A stretch of 64,000 nucleotides of DNA from Lepraria neglecta (Eukaryota; Ascomycota; Lecanoromycetes; Lecanorales; Stereocaulaceae), in NCBI GenBank assembly GCA_033220425.1, contig CM065646.1, positions 131,501 through 195,500 of the forward strand. Reading direction: 5' to 3'. A program made the position numbers and the translations under genes. A model generated the notes under the pieces. The model saw nothing but the letters and a program-made list of their open reading frames with translations, was not told the origin of the DNA and made no database searches. Numbering within the stretch: position 1 is the first letter of the stretch; each line of letters starts with the position of its first letter. Of the stretch, positions 10,997 to 22,209 are shown one piece after another.

Positions 10997-11131
10997 TGCG
11001 TCTTCGCATCTCGTTGAGCAACTCATACCTTTTCTCTCTTTGCAAAAGCAATATCTACCACCTACGATCCCAAGCATTTTCAACTTAAAAATTCGCAATC
11101 TCCCTTCCCTGTTGAATCTTCATCAATCATC

Positions 11132-11773
11132 ATGAGTGGGCAAGCTCTTGATCCCACAGTTGCCTTCTGTGACTCGGCTCATGGCGTTGAGGCTCCGAAG
11201 GATCTCGCAACTCTTGAGACAGCATCTGTATATGAGGATGTGAGTTTTGTCCCATTCCTACTCTTGCATCGTCGCTCCTGCTTCATGCCCTTGCTGAAAC
11301 TCTTCCCAATATAGGCAGCGAGTGTGGACGACGTGATGCACAACATTTTCCGTTCTGCTGCAGCTCCTCGTGGACCTACACCATCGCAGTTGTCAGGGTA
11401 TTGCTGTAAAAACATATACGCAGCCCCCCCGAAAAGGTGTACCAGCGGTGAGTTGGTCGAGAGAGCACATTCATACTGCAGCAAATGCCTGGTAAGACCT
11501 CCCTGGATGCGCTACATGTCCGTCTCTGGTTCGATCTTTGGTCTTTCTGCCTTCCAGGTGCTGAACATACCATAGGCCGAGAAAAACTACTCTGCCAACT
11601 CTATTGGCACCATCGAGACGCCGGAATACCAACACCCTTCCAGGGGGAGTTCCGCGCTCGATCTCAGCTTCCGACCCCTTGATAGCGCCCAAACCCTGAT
11701 TGGGGGCGACGAGTATCACGAAGACGGTACCTACGAAATCGACGAGGACCTTATCCAACCTGACCACGACTAG
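11132..11773 (+). CDS. Small hypothetical protein, 3 exons, 160 aa, unrecognised
   Basis: Exons 11132-11239, 11315-11491, 11576-11773. Both introns are phase 0 with clean sites (donors GTGAGT and GTAAGA; acceptors ATAG) and CTGAA-type branch sequences 12-20 bp before the acceptor. The product starts MSGQALDPTVAF, carries a central cysteine-bearing part (GYCCKNIY, then CTSGE and SYCSKCL) and ends in an acidic tail (GGDEYHEDGTYEIDEDL) up to a TAG. No signal peptide and no membrane segment, so probably intracellular. The cysteine pairs could bind metal, but the spacing matches no finger that I know. The model is supported by splice phase plus the TATA/leader upstream. It sits alone in a gene-poor zone, which fits a lineage-specific gene. 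No function can be given. Confidence 0.6.
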
Positions 11774-13095
11774 GGCATGGATGATGGTCGTCGATAACGC
11801 CTAGTCAGCATGGAGTGGTGGAAGAGGAGGATACACAGATTGGTGTTTGATTTTAGTGTGCATCTCGGTCATTGATGTCTTTCTAGCACTCGGTAATTTG
11901 GGAGGACGTGCGTATATTGGTGGGTTTGTTCTGCAAAGCTTGTCCAACTTGCGTCGTCGTGGACTAATATTGGTGGACGGTCTGTTTGTACACTCTGTAT
12001 ACTTTGGCGATTGCTCTAACTATAGTCACTCATTAAAGAAATATCAATTGCAGATAATCTTCTCCACAGAAAAAATAAAATTGACATTGCCTTAGTACAA
12101 CATCACAGCTTTCCCAACTTATTGGACTACATACAAACTTTCTGAAGTTATTCAAATGGCGTAGCGACAAGCATTGCCGCAGTAGCCTTCTCAGCCTCAT
12201 TGCGGCAAAACCATCCATCCACAGCATCCTCCACAGCAAGGCCTAGGCCTCTTCCTATTCCTTCCAATCGAATCCCATAACACAGTAATCACAGCGCTTA
12301 GTAGCGCGGGATCGAAGATACTCTACGGCCTATCGATCGCATCTACTTTATACACTTGCTAATGTGAAACTACGAAGCCACCAAGGGAGCGAGAGATGAA
12401 CACGACCACAACAAGGCACTGTTGAATCCGCCATCCCACGACACGACATTCAATGGAACATTCCGAATCCAATAGCATACTTACAATAAATATAGTATTT
12501 GATGATTAGTGATACAGCCAATGCGACACGTTGCCTTCAACTGAGAAAAGAGCGAACAGGAGTAGATCTGTCCCTCGCCATCAAACCGCTACCCATCATT
12601 GCAAGAGCCAAGGGCCAAACCGTCCGGTGCAGTCTGCAGGCGAGGTGCTAATCTCTGATGAGATCGCGATTGTTTCGTTCTGCGCGAGCCGTATACCTCT
12701 GCTGCAACCATTGAGGGGTCCGTTGTTAAGCGGAGGTTGGCGAGGAGATAAGTTCTCGCGGTGGTGGTGCGCATTGCTATATGAGGTTGGGGAGAGGGAA
12801 TGTGACAGGGGAGTAGAATGAATGGGGGAGGATAAGCAACGGAAGAGAATGGGCGTGATAGATATGTTCCCGGAACACTTCGTTGATGCAATGAAGGACA
12901 TGTGCTGATGATGAAGCTGGGAAGGAGAGGGCTGCCAGGTATAGGAATCCGTACGATGACTATCACGACATGCCCCAGTGCACCTTGGGATTTCACTTGC
13001 TTTATTGCATGATTCCAGCTAGCAACACCATAGCCATGGGTCTGCCCACAGTGCAGTCAAGCCATCCATCGAACCATCCTTGTATCATATCACCA
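11774..13095. other. Intergenic, 3' flanks of two convergent genes
   Basis: Lies between the orphan gene (plus) and rpl26 (minus). An AATAAA-like aaaaaataaaa occurs near 12070, a possible polyadenylation signal. Open frames at 12589-12996 (minus) and 12531-12821 (plus) oppose each other and show no motif; I see no gene. Confidence 0.55.
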
Positions 13096-13672
13096 TCACG
13101 CCTTCTCCTTCTCCTGCTTCTCCTTCCTCTTCAGCTTCTCCTCCCTTCCCTTCGTTTTCCTATCCAGAATATTGTCCCGGTCCTTGTCCGTCTTCAACTT
13201 CGTGATGATGACTTTGCTTGGCGCAATGCCCAGCGGTACGCTCTGCCCGTTTGATTTCTCGCGCGCGACGCGCTCGATGTGGATGACGTATTTGAGGCGG
13301 TAGACGGAGGTGACTTTGCCTTCGCGGCCTTTGTTGGAGCCACGGACGACGGTCACTTCGTCGTCTTTGCGGATGGGCATTGAGCGGACCTGTGAGGGAA
13401 GAGGGTGTCAGCAAGATGTTACGAGAAGCCTATGTTGGCGGGGCGGGGTTCGAGAGAAGTATTGGACAGTATGTTGGGACATACATTGTGCTTTTCTCGT
13501 AGTTCCTTGCTAAGGGGCGCGCTCATGATCACTCGTCGAACGCTTGATGGGGCGCCGAAATGTGCTTTGCGGGACTTCCTCCGCGAGGAGTGGAGGGCTG
13601 GAAGTCATCAGGTTAGTAGAAGGCATAGCAACAGAAGTTTGGAAGAGGCATACAGGTATTTATCTTCGTCAT
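13096..13672 (-). CDS. rpl26: 60S ribosomal protein L26 (uL24), 3 exons, 141 aa
   Basis: Exons 13654-13672, 13485-13597, 13096-13389. Exon 1 encodes only MTKINT plus one base of the next codon. The protein then reads [31 protein letters not shown] and [20 protein letters not shown], the KOW-type uL24 core, and ends with a Lys/Glu-rich tail. Length and sequence fit eukaryotic L26, a large-subunit protein near the polypeptide exit tunnel. Introns in the first codons are normal for fungal ribosomal protein genes. The gene is divergent from the AT-hook gene at 14112, sharing a promoter region of about 440 bp. Confidence 0.97.
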
Positions 13673-14111
13673 GGCGGCGGTGCGTGGATGTTGTCGCTGG
13701 CTGTAGACGTGGATGGGAGAGATGGGCTGGAAGATTGTGTGCGCCAAGACATTAGAAGATTAGCGAATTCAGTTTTTCCGAGGTTTTCCCGAAAATAGCT
13801 TCCTTCGCGAGTCCCATCGTGTGTCGCGTGTAAACCACGAACCTGCTGTAGACAGCTGGCGCTACTCTTTTAGCAGTTCAGCCAGTGCGATATCTGTCCC
13901 CAGTACTAACGAGGCCCTCTTTGCACAGTGCCGCATCTTGACTGAGCCTCAGAGATACCCGCTCCCCCTCCATGAGGACGATGAGATGTACAGCGCGAAC
14001 GAAACTGCCAAGGTTTCTTGAAAGGATCTAATCCCATACTGGAGTTGACCGGGACAGTGTACCCCTTGCGCCGGGGACTGGCATTCTTCTCAAACTAGTG
14101 CGAGTCTCGAC
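13673..14111. other. Shared divergent promoter region (rpl26 / AT-hook gene)
   Basis: About 440 bp between two divergent starts. I see no clear TATA box in either direction; short open frames here have no support. Confidence 0.5.
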
Positions 14112-17100
14112 ATGTCATATAATGGCTACAACAACTCCAACAGCTACTCGCCCTACTTTCAGCAGACACCAGGTCAGGATGGGCGCGCTCAATATCAATA
14201 TCAATATCAATATCAATCGAGGAACACCGCTGGATACCAGAACAATTCCTATCAGCCTTTAAGCGCCTACCAGCAGCAAGCACAACGTTTCGCGCCCCAA
14301 GCAGCCAGTATCAGTACACACGGAAATCAAGGATACGGGAATTTGAATGCGTCAGGAACAAGATCGCAGGAGTCAAAGGGAAATTACGCGAATACTGGGC
14401 AATCTGTGGACACATCAGCTTTGGGAAACCTTGCATATGCGTCAAGCTTGGGACAAGATAACTCCTCGTTGCAGCAGATCATGGACTATAACCGCACACA
14501 GAACACGGCGAGCTATGGCAATAATGGCTCATGTGGAATGAACTCTGCTGCTTCCGTTCAATGTGGGACTGGGCTTGGACGGACGGACAGCAGAGGCTCG
14601 TCACGGGAGGATACCAGTGCAAGACCGCAACCGACCACATCAGGCACGTCATTCAGCTACACTCCGAGCAATGGAAATACTGGCTATCAAGGACAGCAGA
14701 CTAGCGCTATAGAATGTGGGCAAGGAAAAGCGCAGCACACGGCTGCGCGATCCTCGAAATTGAGCCAATACACAAGCCAACCACTACGGCCAACGAGTGG
14801 CCAAGCTATCCAGCATTCACATTCCCGTACGGGATCTCAGCCTTTGCAGTCGCCTATCATACGCGCTCATCAGGCTGGATATAATCAATCGAGGAGTGAA
14901 GGCAGTGTTCATGGGTCGGAGCAAACCAAGGTGCAAAGTCCGCTACAGCAAGTCCATCAGAACTCTAGCACTCCCGCTGGTTACCGGAGTGGCCCTCCTA
15001 CGCAGAAGGTGCGGACCCCACAAGCCACGCATGGATCAGCTGGTTCAGTGAACAGGAGCCAACATAATGCTCAATCCCCCTTCTCCCAGCCAGCACCATC
15101 AAGGAATGCCCACCAATCGCCTGCTGTAGACACTCGGGTTAATGGGGAAACCAGCCAGACTACCACATCCGTTGGGAACCCATACCCTACAACTGTGGAT
15201 CCATCTCAAGTTTTTAACCACTATGAGTATTCGCGCAGACAAGCCGAGGCGGAGACGGCAAGGAGGAAAGCTGCAGAAGCAGCGCAGGCAGCGCCGCAGT
15301 CGAAAGATAATACTATAAACAGTGCGGGAACAAAGAACGACAAAGGTATGTCGACGCCGCAACAGGTCAACGGAGCGCCCTCGAATAGCGATATCGATCC
15401 AGATACAGCCAAGAAGAATGAAATGGAGCTCGAGATGAAGCAAATGATCGAGAAAATGCGCGACTACAAATCCAAAGACCCTTCACTATTCTCGCAAATT
15501 TGGGAGCAATTCAAGAAAGTGAACATCTCTAGCTCCCTGCTCACTTGTGAGAATTCACAGCGTACGCTGCTAACGAACTCATCAGGGACAACCTGCTCAG
15601 CAAGCCCCTTCCCAACCCGCGCCTCAGGATATATCGACATCGCCAATAGTAGGCAATGGTCAATTACTCAGTCCCAATACCGCCCAAGCTCAATTGCCGC
15701 CTAATTCCGAGTTACCTCCTGCCCAGCCCGCAGACTTAGATCGCGGTCGTTTTCCTGCTCAACGGCAAAGACGAGGTGGAAAGGAGGATACACAATCAAG
15801 AAATTCTGCCACACCTGTGAACGGTCAAAGTGCTTCAGCAACTACTACTACGCCGACTCCACACGTCTCACGACCAGGGGAGCCGGTCCCAGATCCTGGA
15901 ACTCAAACGATGAAAACCGCTATACAGGAGTTTCATAGGACCTCCAGTTCTCCAATGCCTCCAGGTAATCCAGCAGCTCCTGCGCCAGCCAAGAACAAAA
16001 CAGTACAGCAGAACGCGTCCTCGTCTACTCCCACACCTGCTCCAAACGCCCAACAGCCATCTTATCCGCCCAAGCCTGGTGGGACGTATTGGCCTGAAAA
16101 CAAAAAGCGGTCTCTCGCGGAAGCCGCTAGGAATGCACTGACTACCACGCAGCCTAACAAAGGCAAGCAGATTACTACGAAGGAGTTACATGAGCTGCTG
16201 GATCAGAATCCGAGCTATACGCAAATGTGTGAGATACTTGAACACAGAGGATTCGTGATCGATCGAGGCCAATTCGCTCGTCTCCTTCTGTCTGCTGTTC
16301 CCAACCTAGGAGCTTCCAACGCTTCGAATACATTAACAAAGCCACCGCCGACTGCACCACCTCCACCATCAACTGCACCTCCTCCTCAGGGCATAATGCC
16401 TCAACCACCGCCTTATTCTGTACCTCCTAGACCTCATAACAACGCGTTTACGACGCGTTATGCTGCGCCGAACGCAGGACCATATCGGCAGCCAGGTGCT
16501 CACGGAAACCTTTCATTTTCCGCGCCTTCAGCTAGATCCGATGCTCCTCAACCAGGTACAATAACCCAAGGAAAATTTAACGGACATGAAGGACGTCCAT
16601 CTGCGACTACTATGACAGCAAATGACCTGAAGTGGGCCGACAAACGCAGTCTCACCGATGCTTCACATGGCCATTTTGCAAATGGTCGAGGAAAGATTGA
16701 GAGGCAGGGGAGGCATCCGTATATCAATGACCTCAGTAGGCCTGGCAATGATATACCAAAACCGCCGACTAAGCAGGAATTAGCACGTAAACGGAATTTT
16801 GGGGACATCGTTGATCTGACTCAATTTTCGGACGAAGAGCGGCCACCTCAACGAGCACGTCTTGAAATTGCCAACTCACTTCCTCCCTCAATACTGAACC
16901 GACATTATCTAGCTCCGTTTCCTTCCAGTACAGAGGAGGTTACTCAACGGCAAGTTATAAACGGTACGGCTGCGTCAGTATTAGGGAAAGATGCTCAAGT
17001 AGGCATGAAACAATTCAGATATAAAACCTCCGGCCGAGAGTATCTATGGAATCAGGATGATATTATACGCCCGATGAACAAAAGGCAAGATGCATTGCGT

Positions 17101-18808
17101 CGTTCAAGCTACGGCCCCAAGACAATTGCACGAGACATCCTCTTCGCTCTCGGCAAACATCCGACAATGCGTCCATTGAACGCTCACCTTGACGTTCTCC
17201 GTGACAGATTCCAGAGTGTCAATTACGACTCAGATCTTAGTACGTTCAGATGGGATCTCGTCGATCCTGGTGGGGACCCAGTGCATGCACAAGCTGCTCC
17301 GGTACTCGCAGCTGCAGACAACAATGATGCCGACGATGAGAATGCAGATGCGCCCTCCGGCCGATCGCCGATCAACCGTCACCGCCCTCGGATCTCTGTT
17401 GTCATTGGCGGAGGCCCAGCCACAAGTGAAGGTGGATCCTTCACACCAGGTGAGGCCGACTCTCGTACATGCAAAGACAGCCTACTAAACTCATCCCCTT
17501 AGATGCCGCTTCAGTAGTAAGACCCGCCAAAGATACAACACCGCGTCGTGGCAGAGGCAGACCTTCGAGGGGCGGACATATTGGCTCAGTCGTGCGATCG
17601 CGGACTGACGGGACTGTATCTTCAAGCCAAGAACAGGGAACCCCACTTCAACAAGAAGCCATTCCAAGTCAGCAGCAAACTTCAAATCAAGGCTCCAACA
17701 ACCCCGAAGGCAATAATACATACCTCCAAGATCTCTCCCGCTTCATGTACAGCAATCAGTCTTTGATGCGTACGCCTAGCGTCCCAAAACCTTCGTTTGA
17801 CAGCAGCTTGTTTAGGACACCGGGTAGTGTCCCACCGCAGTCCGCCGCTTCAGCAACTAACCCAGGGTCCGAAAAGAGAAAAGGACGACCCCCAGGTGCC
17901 AAGAACAAGAAGCCCCGTCCTGACAAAGACATTCCACAAAGGAAGTCATTAGATCAGACTCCTGGCAATCGTGAAGCTTTCATACCGACTCGTCCCCACA
18001 TCAACACCAGTACGACGACTCCTGCACAACCCAGTGGTCTCAGGAATGCGATGAGTTCTACAGGTGGCATTAGTGATCTTAGAAATGGGATAACTCCTAC
18101 GGATGGCATTGCTGTTATGATCCCATCCCGCTCGCCCAGTGTAGCGAAAACTCCCAATACAGAGCCCGCGAAGAGGGGGAGGCCGAAGAAGATGCCGGTA
18201 CCTAGTGTTAGGTATCCCTTTCAGCCCTCATACAAGGTCTATAAATGCCTCTGGGAGAACTGTCCGGCGGAATTGCACAACCTTGAAACACTTAAGAAAC
18301 ATGTCCGCAAGCACCGCGACAAGTTCGAGAAGGCGCCTTTCCCATGCTTATGGGCTAATTGCTATAACAGCAATATCTCCGTCACCAAAAAACCACAAGA
18401 CGTCGGCAGCAGTGAGTGCAAGCGTGAACGCTTAAGCTTCGAATCTGGTGAGGCCTGGGAGAAACACCTGGAGAGAAAGCATGTCAATGCAGTCGCTTGG
18501 GAACTTGGCGATGGCCCTGCGACGCACTCATCAGGTGTGGATGCTCATTCTGATTTTTTCCCTCACCATTGCTGACTAACCTAACAGACTACGATTCCTC
18601 TGACTACATGAGTGATTCTCGCAGCTGTCAACCAACCCCAAGAGCCAGACCCAGCGGCCGTCCGAACCCAGTTTCTACGAGCATGTCTCCACCTCCGAAG
18701 CCATCTGAAGGTAACGGCAAGGGCCGTGCTGATTCGGACGAGTTGGAGAGAGCCCAGGCACAAATCGAAGCTCATGGGAGGAATTTCCGCACTAACCTGT
18801 TCTTTTGA
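14112..18808 (+). CDS. Large Gln-rich nuclear protein with AT-hooks and two C2H2-like fingers (4 exons, 1507 aa)
   Basis: Exons 14112-15518, 15586-17449, 17503-18534, 18588-18808, all phase-consistent GT-AG joins. Residues 1-450 are Gln/Ser/Asn/Tyr-rich and disordered. Near residue 640 a short helical segment (ELLDQNPSYTQMCEILEHRG, then FVIDRGQFARLLLSAVPNLG) looks folded and conserved. A second folded part follows (YLWNQDDIIRPMNKRQDALR, ARDILFALGKHPTMRPLNAH). The C-terminal third holds three AT-hook cores (RRGRGRPSRGG, KRKGRPPGAKNKK, KRGRPKK) and two Cys/His units (CLWENC with HVRKH; CLWANC with HLERKH). A minor-groove DNA-binding chromatin or transcription protein is the safe call; membership of a remodelling complex such as RSC is possible but unproven. 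The last exon ending at 18808 is the least certain part. Confidence 0.8.
14190..14216 (+). repeat. (CAATAT)n microsatellite inside a coding exon
   Basis: About 4.5 copies of CAATAT in frame, coding an alternating Gln-Tyr run (QYQYQYQYQ) in the N-terminus of the AT-hook protein. Such hexamers change length without breaking the frame. Confidence 0.8.
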
Positions 18809-19296
18809 TTGCATTGGACTAGCTGTGCTGCCTCTTGGAGCTTGTGGTGCTTTCTATACCAATGTACAATTACGTATGACGAGGGAGGACTTTGTCTTCT
18901 CGACAACCCCGGCTAAGGCTTGGGTACGAGGGTTGCTATTGGCTGACAATGTATGATTTGGGTATGCAGCCAAGGGCAGAATATGCACTACGCAGACATA
19001 TTCCAACGACTGCATGAATGTGTACTGCAATCCACAAGCTTACGGTACAAATTAGAAAGACATGATGTTGCCGAAGATCCCCATCATTTTGCTCACCAAA
19101 ACGTAGCATGTGCTCCGAAGACACCGAAAATGCATGCATTGCGTTCAGCCATGAGCTGCTCTTTCCCCTTCGAGTCTAGTATATAAACACCATGGTACTC
19201 TGTCCCCGAGAAACTACACCAATTTCCCCAGAAGTCCAACATTTACGCCGTGCTCTATTCAAACCCGTCAACCAAAATGATCTCTCAACGCCGTTC
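18809..19296. other. Intergenic, no gene seen
   Basis: 3' flank of the AT-hook gene and of the convergent small gene at 19297. A TATA-like tagtatataaac occurs near 19180 but leads into a plus-strand frame that is only the shadow of the minus-strand gene. Confidence 0.5.
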
Positions 19297-19632
19297 TCAC
19301 AACCACAAATTATCCTCCACAATATCCACCCTATTAGCCCTACAATTCTCAACAAGCTCAACCCCCACAATCCTATCCTGCCTCTCCTGTTGACTCCTCG
19401 CCGCCAGCCACTTGTAAGTGCTCTCGTATTTCTCCAATTGGCTGTCTCGGAAGCATGTCCTCTCCTCCTCTTCTTCTTCTTCTTCCTCGTCATAGCCGAA
19501 GGAGGAGGAGAAGTCTTGTTGGTGCTTGTGCTGTCGATGCGAGGCGTATATTCGCTTCAGCATGGCTATGAGGGCGTCGATACGGAAGAAGCGCGGGATG
19601 GGCTTGTATGGTTTGAAGGGGTTGCAGCCCAT
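19297..19632 (-). CDS. Small hypothetical protein with MGC N-terminus and acidic run (111 aa)
   Basis: Single open frame starting MGCNPFKPYKPIPRFF. Gly2-Cys3 after Met is the usual signal for myristoylation plus palmitoylation, so attachment to the plasma membrane or endomembranes is possible. It continues with a basic helix (IDALIAMLKRIYASH), a run of nine Glu within YDEEEEEEEEERT, and a helical charged end (EKYESTYKWLAARSQQERQD). No known domain. The opposite strand is also open (19192-19680) but its product is poly-Phe and Pro-rich, which looks like an antisense shadow. A CT-rich leader precedes the ATG. Coding is likely, function unknown. Confidence 0.5.
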   Translation of the reverse strand: MGCNPFKPYKPIPRFFRIDALIAMLKRIYASHRQHKHQQDFSSSFGYDEEEEEEEEERTCFRDSQLEKYESTYKWLAARSQQERQDRIVGVELVENCRANRVDIVEDNLWL

Positions 19633-20507
19633 TTTGACGAGGTAAATGATGGGGGTTTGAGGCGGGCGAGGTGGAGGTAGTATGGCTTGGGGAACACAAG
19701 GTTGATTGAGTCACGCTTCGACACGGCAGGCTTATATCAATGGTATTGTCTCACTTCCATTGTGCGACTTGTTCCATAGGATGAAAGAAGCTTTGACTGG
19801 GGACTAGAACAACGTTTCAACAAGAGCATGTCAAAGGAAGACGAGAGTGAGAGCGCAGAGGACATCAATGGACGCTTTTTTAGAGGGAAAATATTTAACG
19901 GAGTATCAAGGATCTGTTGCAGTCACTACCCAACGATCAATGGTGCTGTTCTGCGAATATCAGGTCTAAAACCGGGGAAGAAGAGTCCATTGAAGGAGTT
20001 TTCATTGATGCTGTGCTCATATCAGGGATGGTCTCGTGAAACAACGTTCTTTGTCAAGGTTTCTGAGCGTGAGTGCCGAATATCAGGCTCCATGCCCACA
20101 AAAGGTGCACGCTTTTGGAGGCCCATCGAGCAGTGAATGCCTAGGCCTGAAGGCTGAGCTCCCTATGCTATTGACATGCGGAGCCTCAACCTGGGTTAGA
20201 GCTATAGGGAGTTCGGCTTGAATGATTGAATGAATTTATTTTTCTGATGTGCAATGCTCTCACCTGGATCGAAGAGCAAGAGGTCTGGCTCGGTAGAACT
20301 CCTCTCTATGACTTTCGAAGCTCTAACATGCTTTGAAAAGGCAAGTCGTCTGGCTTGAGTATGGCTTTGGTTTTTAACGTCCGGAGCTCTCCTTCTCTTG
20401 CGTTCGTGACATTCGTGACCATGCAAGTCTTAACTTTTGACATGTGAAGCTCCTTCGGCTTTGAAATTGCAATAAAACACTTTTGGAATACCCGCTTCGA
20501 AACACGC
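19633..20507. other. Intergenic, no gene seen
   Basis: Promoter of the MGC protein gene and 3' flank of the next minus-strand gene. Open frames at 19828-20136 (plus) and 20202-20426 (minus) show no motif. Confidence 0.5.
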
Positions 20508-21164
20508 TCATGAAGTATCTGTGGGCGCCCCCAGCTGACTTGTGTTGGCTGATGTGCCATGCAAAACTGGGTTGTTTGCAAGCGCTCCCAGCCCAATCTT
20601 CACATCCTCAAAAGTGGACACATCCCAAATCCAGAAACGCGAATTCATAAATCTGTTATTCCTAGTCATATACTCTCCAACTCCTCTCAACGTAGTGACC
20701 ATATCTCCATATGTATGCATCCTTCCTGGCGTTGGATCGAGGTCTTGTATGTGAATGAACACCGAATGATAGTAGAAGTTGCTGGAGTCTGGGAGCGTTT
20801 GAGTTGCAGGCTGGCCGAAGATTTCGGCGAGAGCGGTGACAAGGCACATGAGGACGTCTCCGGCTGCAATGGACGGTCTTTGCTGGTCGAAGTCTAGGGC
20901 TATATTGCTGTTTGGGATGAAGAACCGAACAAAGTTGGATCTGGAGCACGAGTGAGTTCGGGTAGAAGAAGGCGAACAAGGGGGCACTGACCCATTGTAA
21001 GATAGTGTCTGGAGTGGGGCCTGTGGACCTGTAAGATTGCTTGATGGATTAAAGACTTGGCTGATGGAGGGTTGTGGCGATGAAGAAGCTGCTGCTGGTG
21101 TTGCCGTGGAGATGCTGAGAAGAGAGAGAATAAGGCATAACGTTAGTAATTTATAACTCTTCAT
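20508..21164 (-). CDS. Putative secreted protein (201 aa spliced, 218 aa if the intron is kept)
   Basis: I start at the Met at 21164, not the upstream Met at 21221, because from there the protein begins MKSYKLLTLCLILSLLS followed by ISTATPAAA, a clear signal peptide with an Ala-x-Ala cleavage zone. A probable 51-bp intron at 20941-20991 (GTCAGT ... CTCCAG, phase 2) would join LQTLSYNG to SNFVRFFIPNSNIALDF; because 51 is a multiple of three and has no stop, retention also gives an open protein. The mature part has one Cys (VLMCLV) after splicing, a hydrophobic stretch (AAGDVLMCLVTALAEIFG) and a conserved-looking end (RGVGEYMTRNNRFMN, RFWIWDVSTFEDVKIGLGAL). No family recognised. Likely extracellular or wall-associated. 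Confidence 0.65.
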   Translation of the reverse strand: MKSYKLLTLCLILSLLSISTATPAAASSSPQPSISQVFNPSSNLTGPQAPLQTLSYNGSVPPCSPSSTRTHSCSRSNFVRFFIPNSNIALDFDQQRPSIAAGDVLMCLVTALAEIFGQPATQTLPDSSNFYYHSVFIHIQDLDPTPGRMHTYGDMVTTLRGVGEYMTRNNRFMNSRFWIWDVSTFEDVKIGLGALANNPVLHGTSANTSQLGAPTDTS

Positions 21165-21538
21165 GATAGAGTAACGAGAGCAATTGGACGACAATAGTGG
21201 GAAGATCCTAGCGAAGGCCAATGTAGAGACGTGCAGTGGTTGATCAACATCTTCATATTATTTATTTCCACGAAGCACGGATTTACCCCGTGTCATGGAA
21301 CGAGGCGAAGCGACTTACGCCTGGCGCTTGAAAGTTATGGCGGATAATGACGCATGATTCTGTTCCAGACCGACATTCCGTACATCTTCAATGCAACCTC
21401 CCAGGTGGCATCCAATGGGGTAAAAGCTCTTCGAATTCCCTCTTTGCGGTCCCGTGGTGTTGCTGTCACATGGCAAGATCTAGATCGAGCATCTACCCCG
21501 GGCCCCGCTTCCTGTATAGATCATTTTAGGCGTTCTGA
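21165..21538. other. Intergenic, 5' region of the secreted protein gene
   Basis: Contains the promoter of the 20508 gene and the 3' flank of ost4. Nothing else that I can identify. Confidence 0.5.
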
Positions 21539-21718
21539 TCATGATTTCGAAGTAGCCCTAGTGTGTGATTGTGGAGTAGCTTTTGAAGCACTCTTCTCGG
21601 ACGGTGTAGTTTCATCGTCTTGGGCGTTGACCTCGAGGAAATGGTAGAGAATGATGAGGAGCATGGCTAAGGAGCCGAGGAAGATGGCGAACGAGTAGAG
21701 ATCATTGTCGGAGATCAT
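21539..21718 (-). CDS. ost4: Oligosaccharyltransferase subunit Ost4 (59 aa)
   Basis: A single exon of 59 codons plus TGA. The start MISDNDLYSFAIFLG matches the Ost4 family (yeast begins MISDEQL...), followed by one transmembrane helix (FAIFLGSLAMLLIILYHF) and a short polar tail ending in Lys-Ser. Ost4 is a tiny single-pass ER membrane subunit that holds Ost3/Ost6 to Stt3 in the oligosaccharyltransferase, which moves the lipid-linked glycan to Asn in nascent proteins. Yeast Ost4 has 36 residues; filamentous fungal versions have a longer tail, as here. It is too short for usual gene-length cutoffs and easily missed. The opposite strand frame is a shadow. Confidence 0.9.
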   Translation of the reverse strand: MISDNDLYSFAIFLGSLAMLLIILYHFLEVNAQDDETTPSEKSASKATPQSHTRATSKS

Positions 21719-22209
21719 GGCGAAAGGTAGGCAGACGGAGGGTTGTCAGAATGGACCAGCTGGATGCAATATGTTGTAGGAGAGACAGTTGGATAGGCGG
21801 TTCTGCTGGAGCTGTTAGCACGGCTCAAAGCCTTTCCTTTGCGAGAGTCCTACAGATTCTGCCAATTGAACAGCTGATATGAGAATCTCAAGAAGCAGTG
21901 TATAAGTTGAGCAGAGAGTGGTACGCCTGAACCGTCGATGATGAGAATGCTCAAGTGCGCAGAGAAAAGAAAGCTGTCCCAAAGGTGACCGCAATTCGAC
22001 GCTAGTCCAGCCCTATAGCGTCTATAAATCCCCACCAATATCGGCGATTGTGTTGCAGAATAAAAAGATATCTTATACCGGAGCCTGCGTGTTCAGTACT
22101 GAAAATTTTGGCCCGCATTGAGTGTCTCCGTGTACTTGAGGTTGCGACTCCTCCGTGCTCGTACTATTCCTTTACACATCATCCCCCACTCAGCGGTAGA
22201 GATCCAGTC
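21719..22209. other. Divergent promoter region of ost4 and tma46
   Basis: About 490 bp between the two divergent starts. No TATA box is obvious; no other feature seen. Confidence 0.5.

Noticed and set aside
12589-12996. 135-codon minus-strand frame downstream of rpl26
   Set aside because: Low-complexity product without motif; likely chance in the intergenic region.
19192-19680. 162-codon plus-strand frame with a TATA-like sequence upstream
   Set aside because: Its poly-Phe and Pro-rich product mirrors the Glu run of the minus-strand MGC protein, which reads better.
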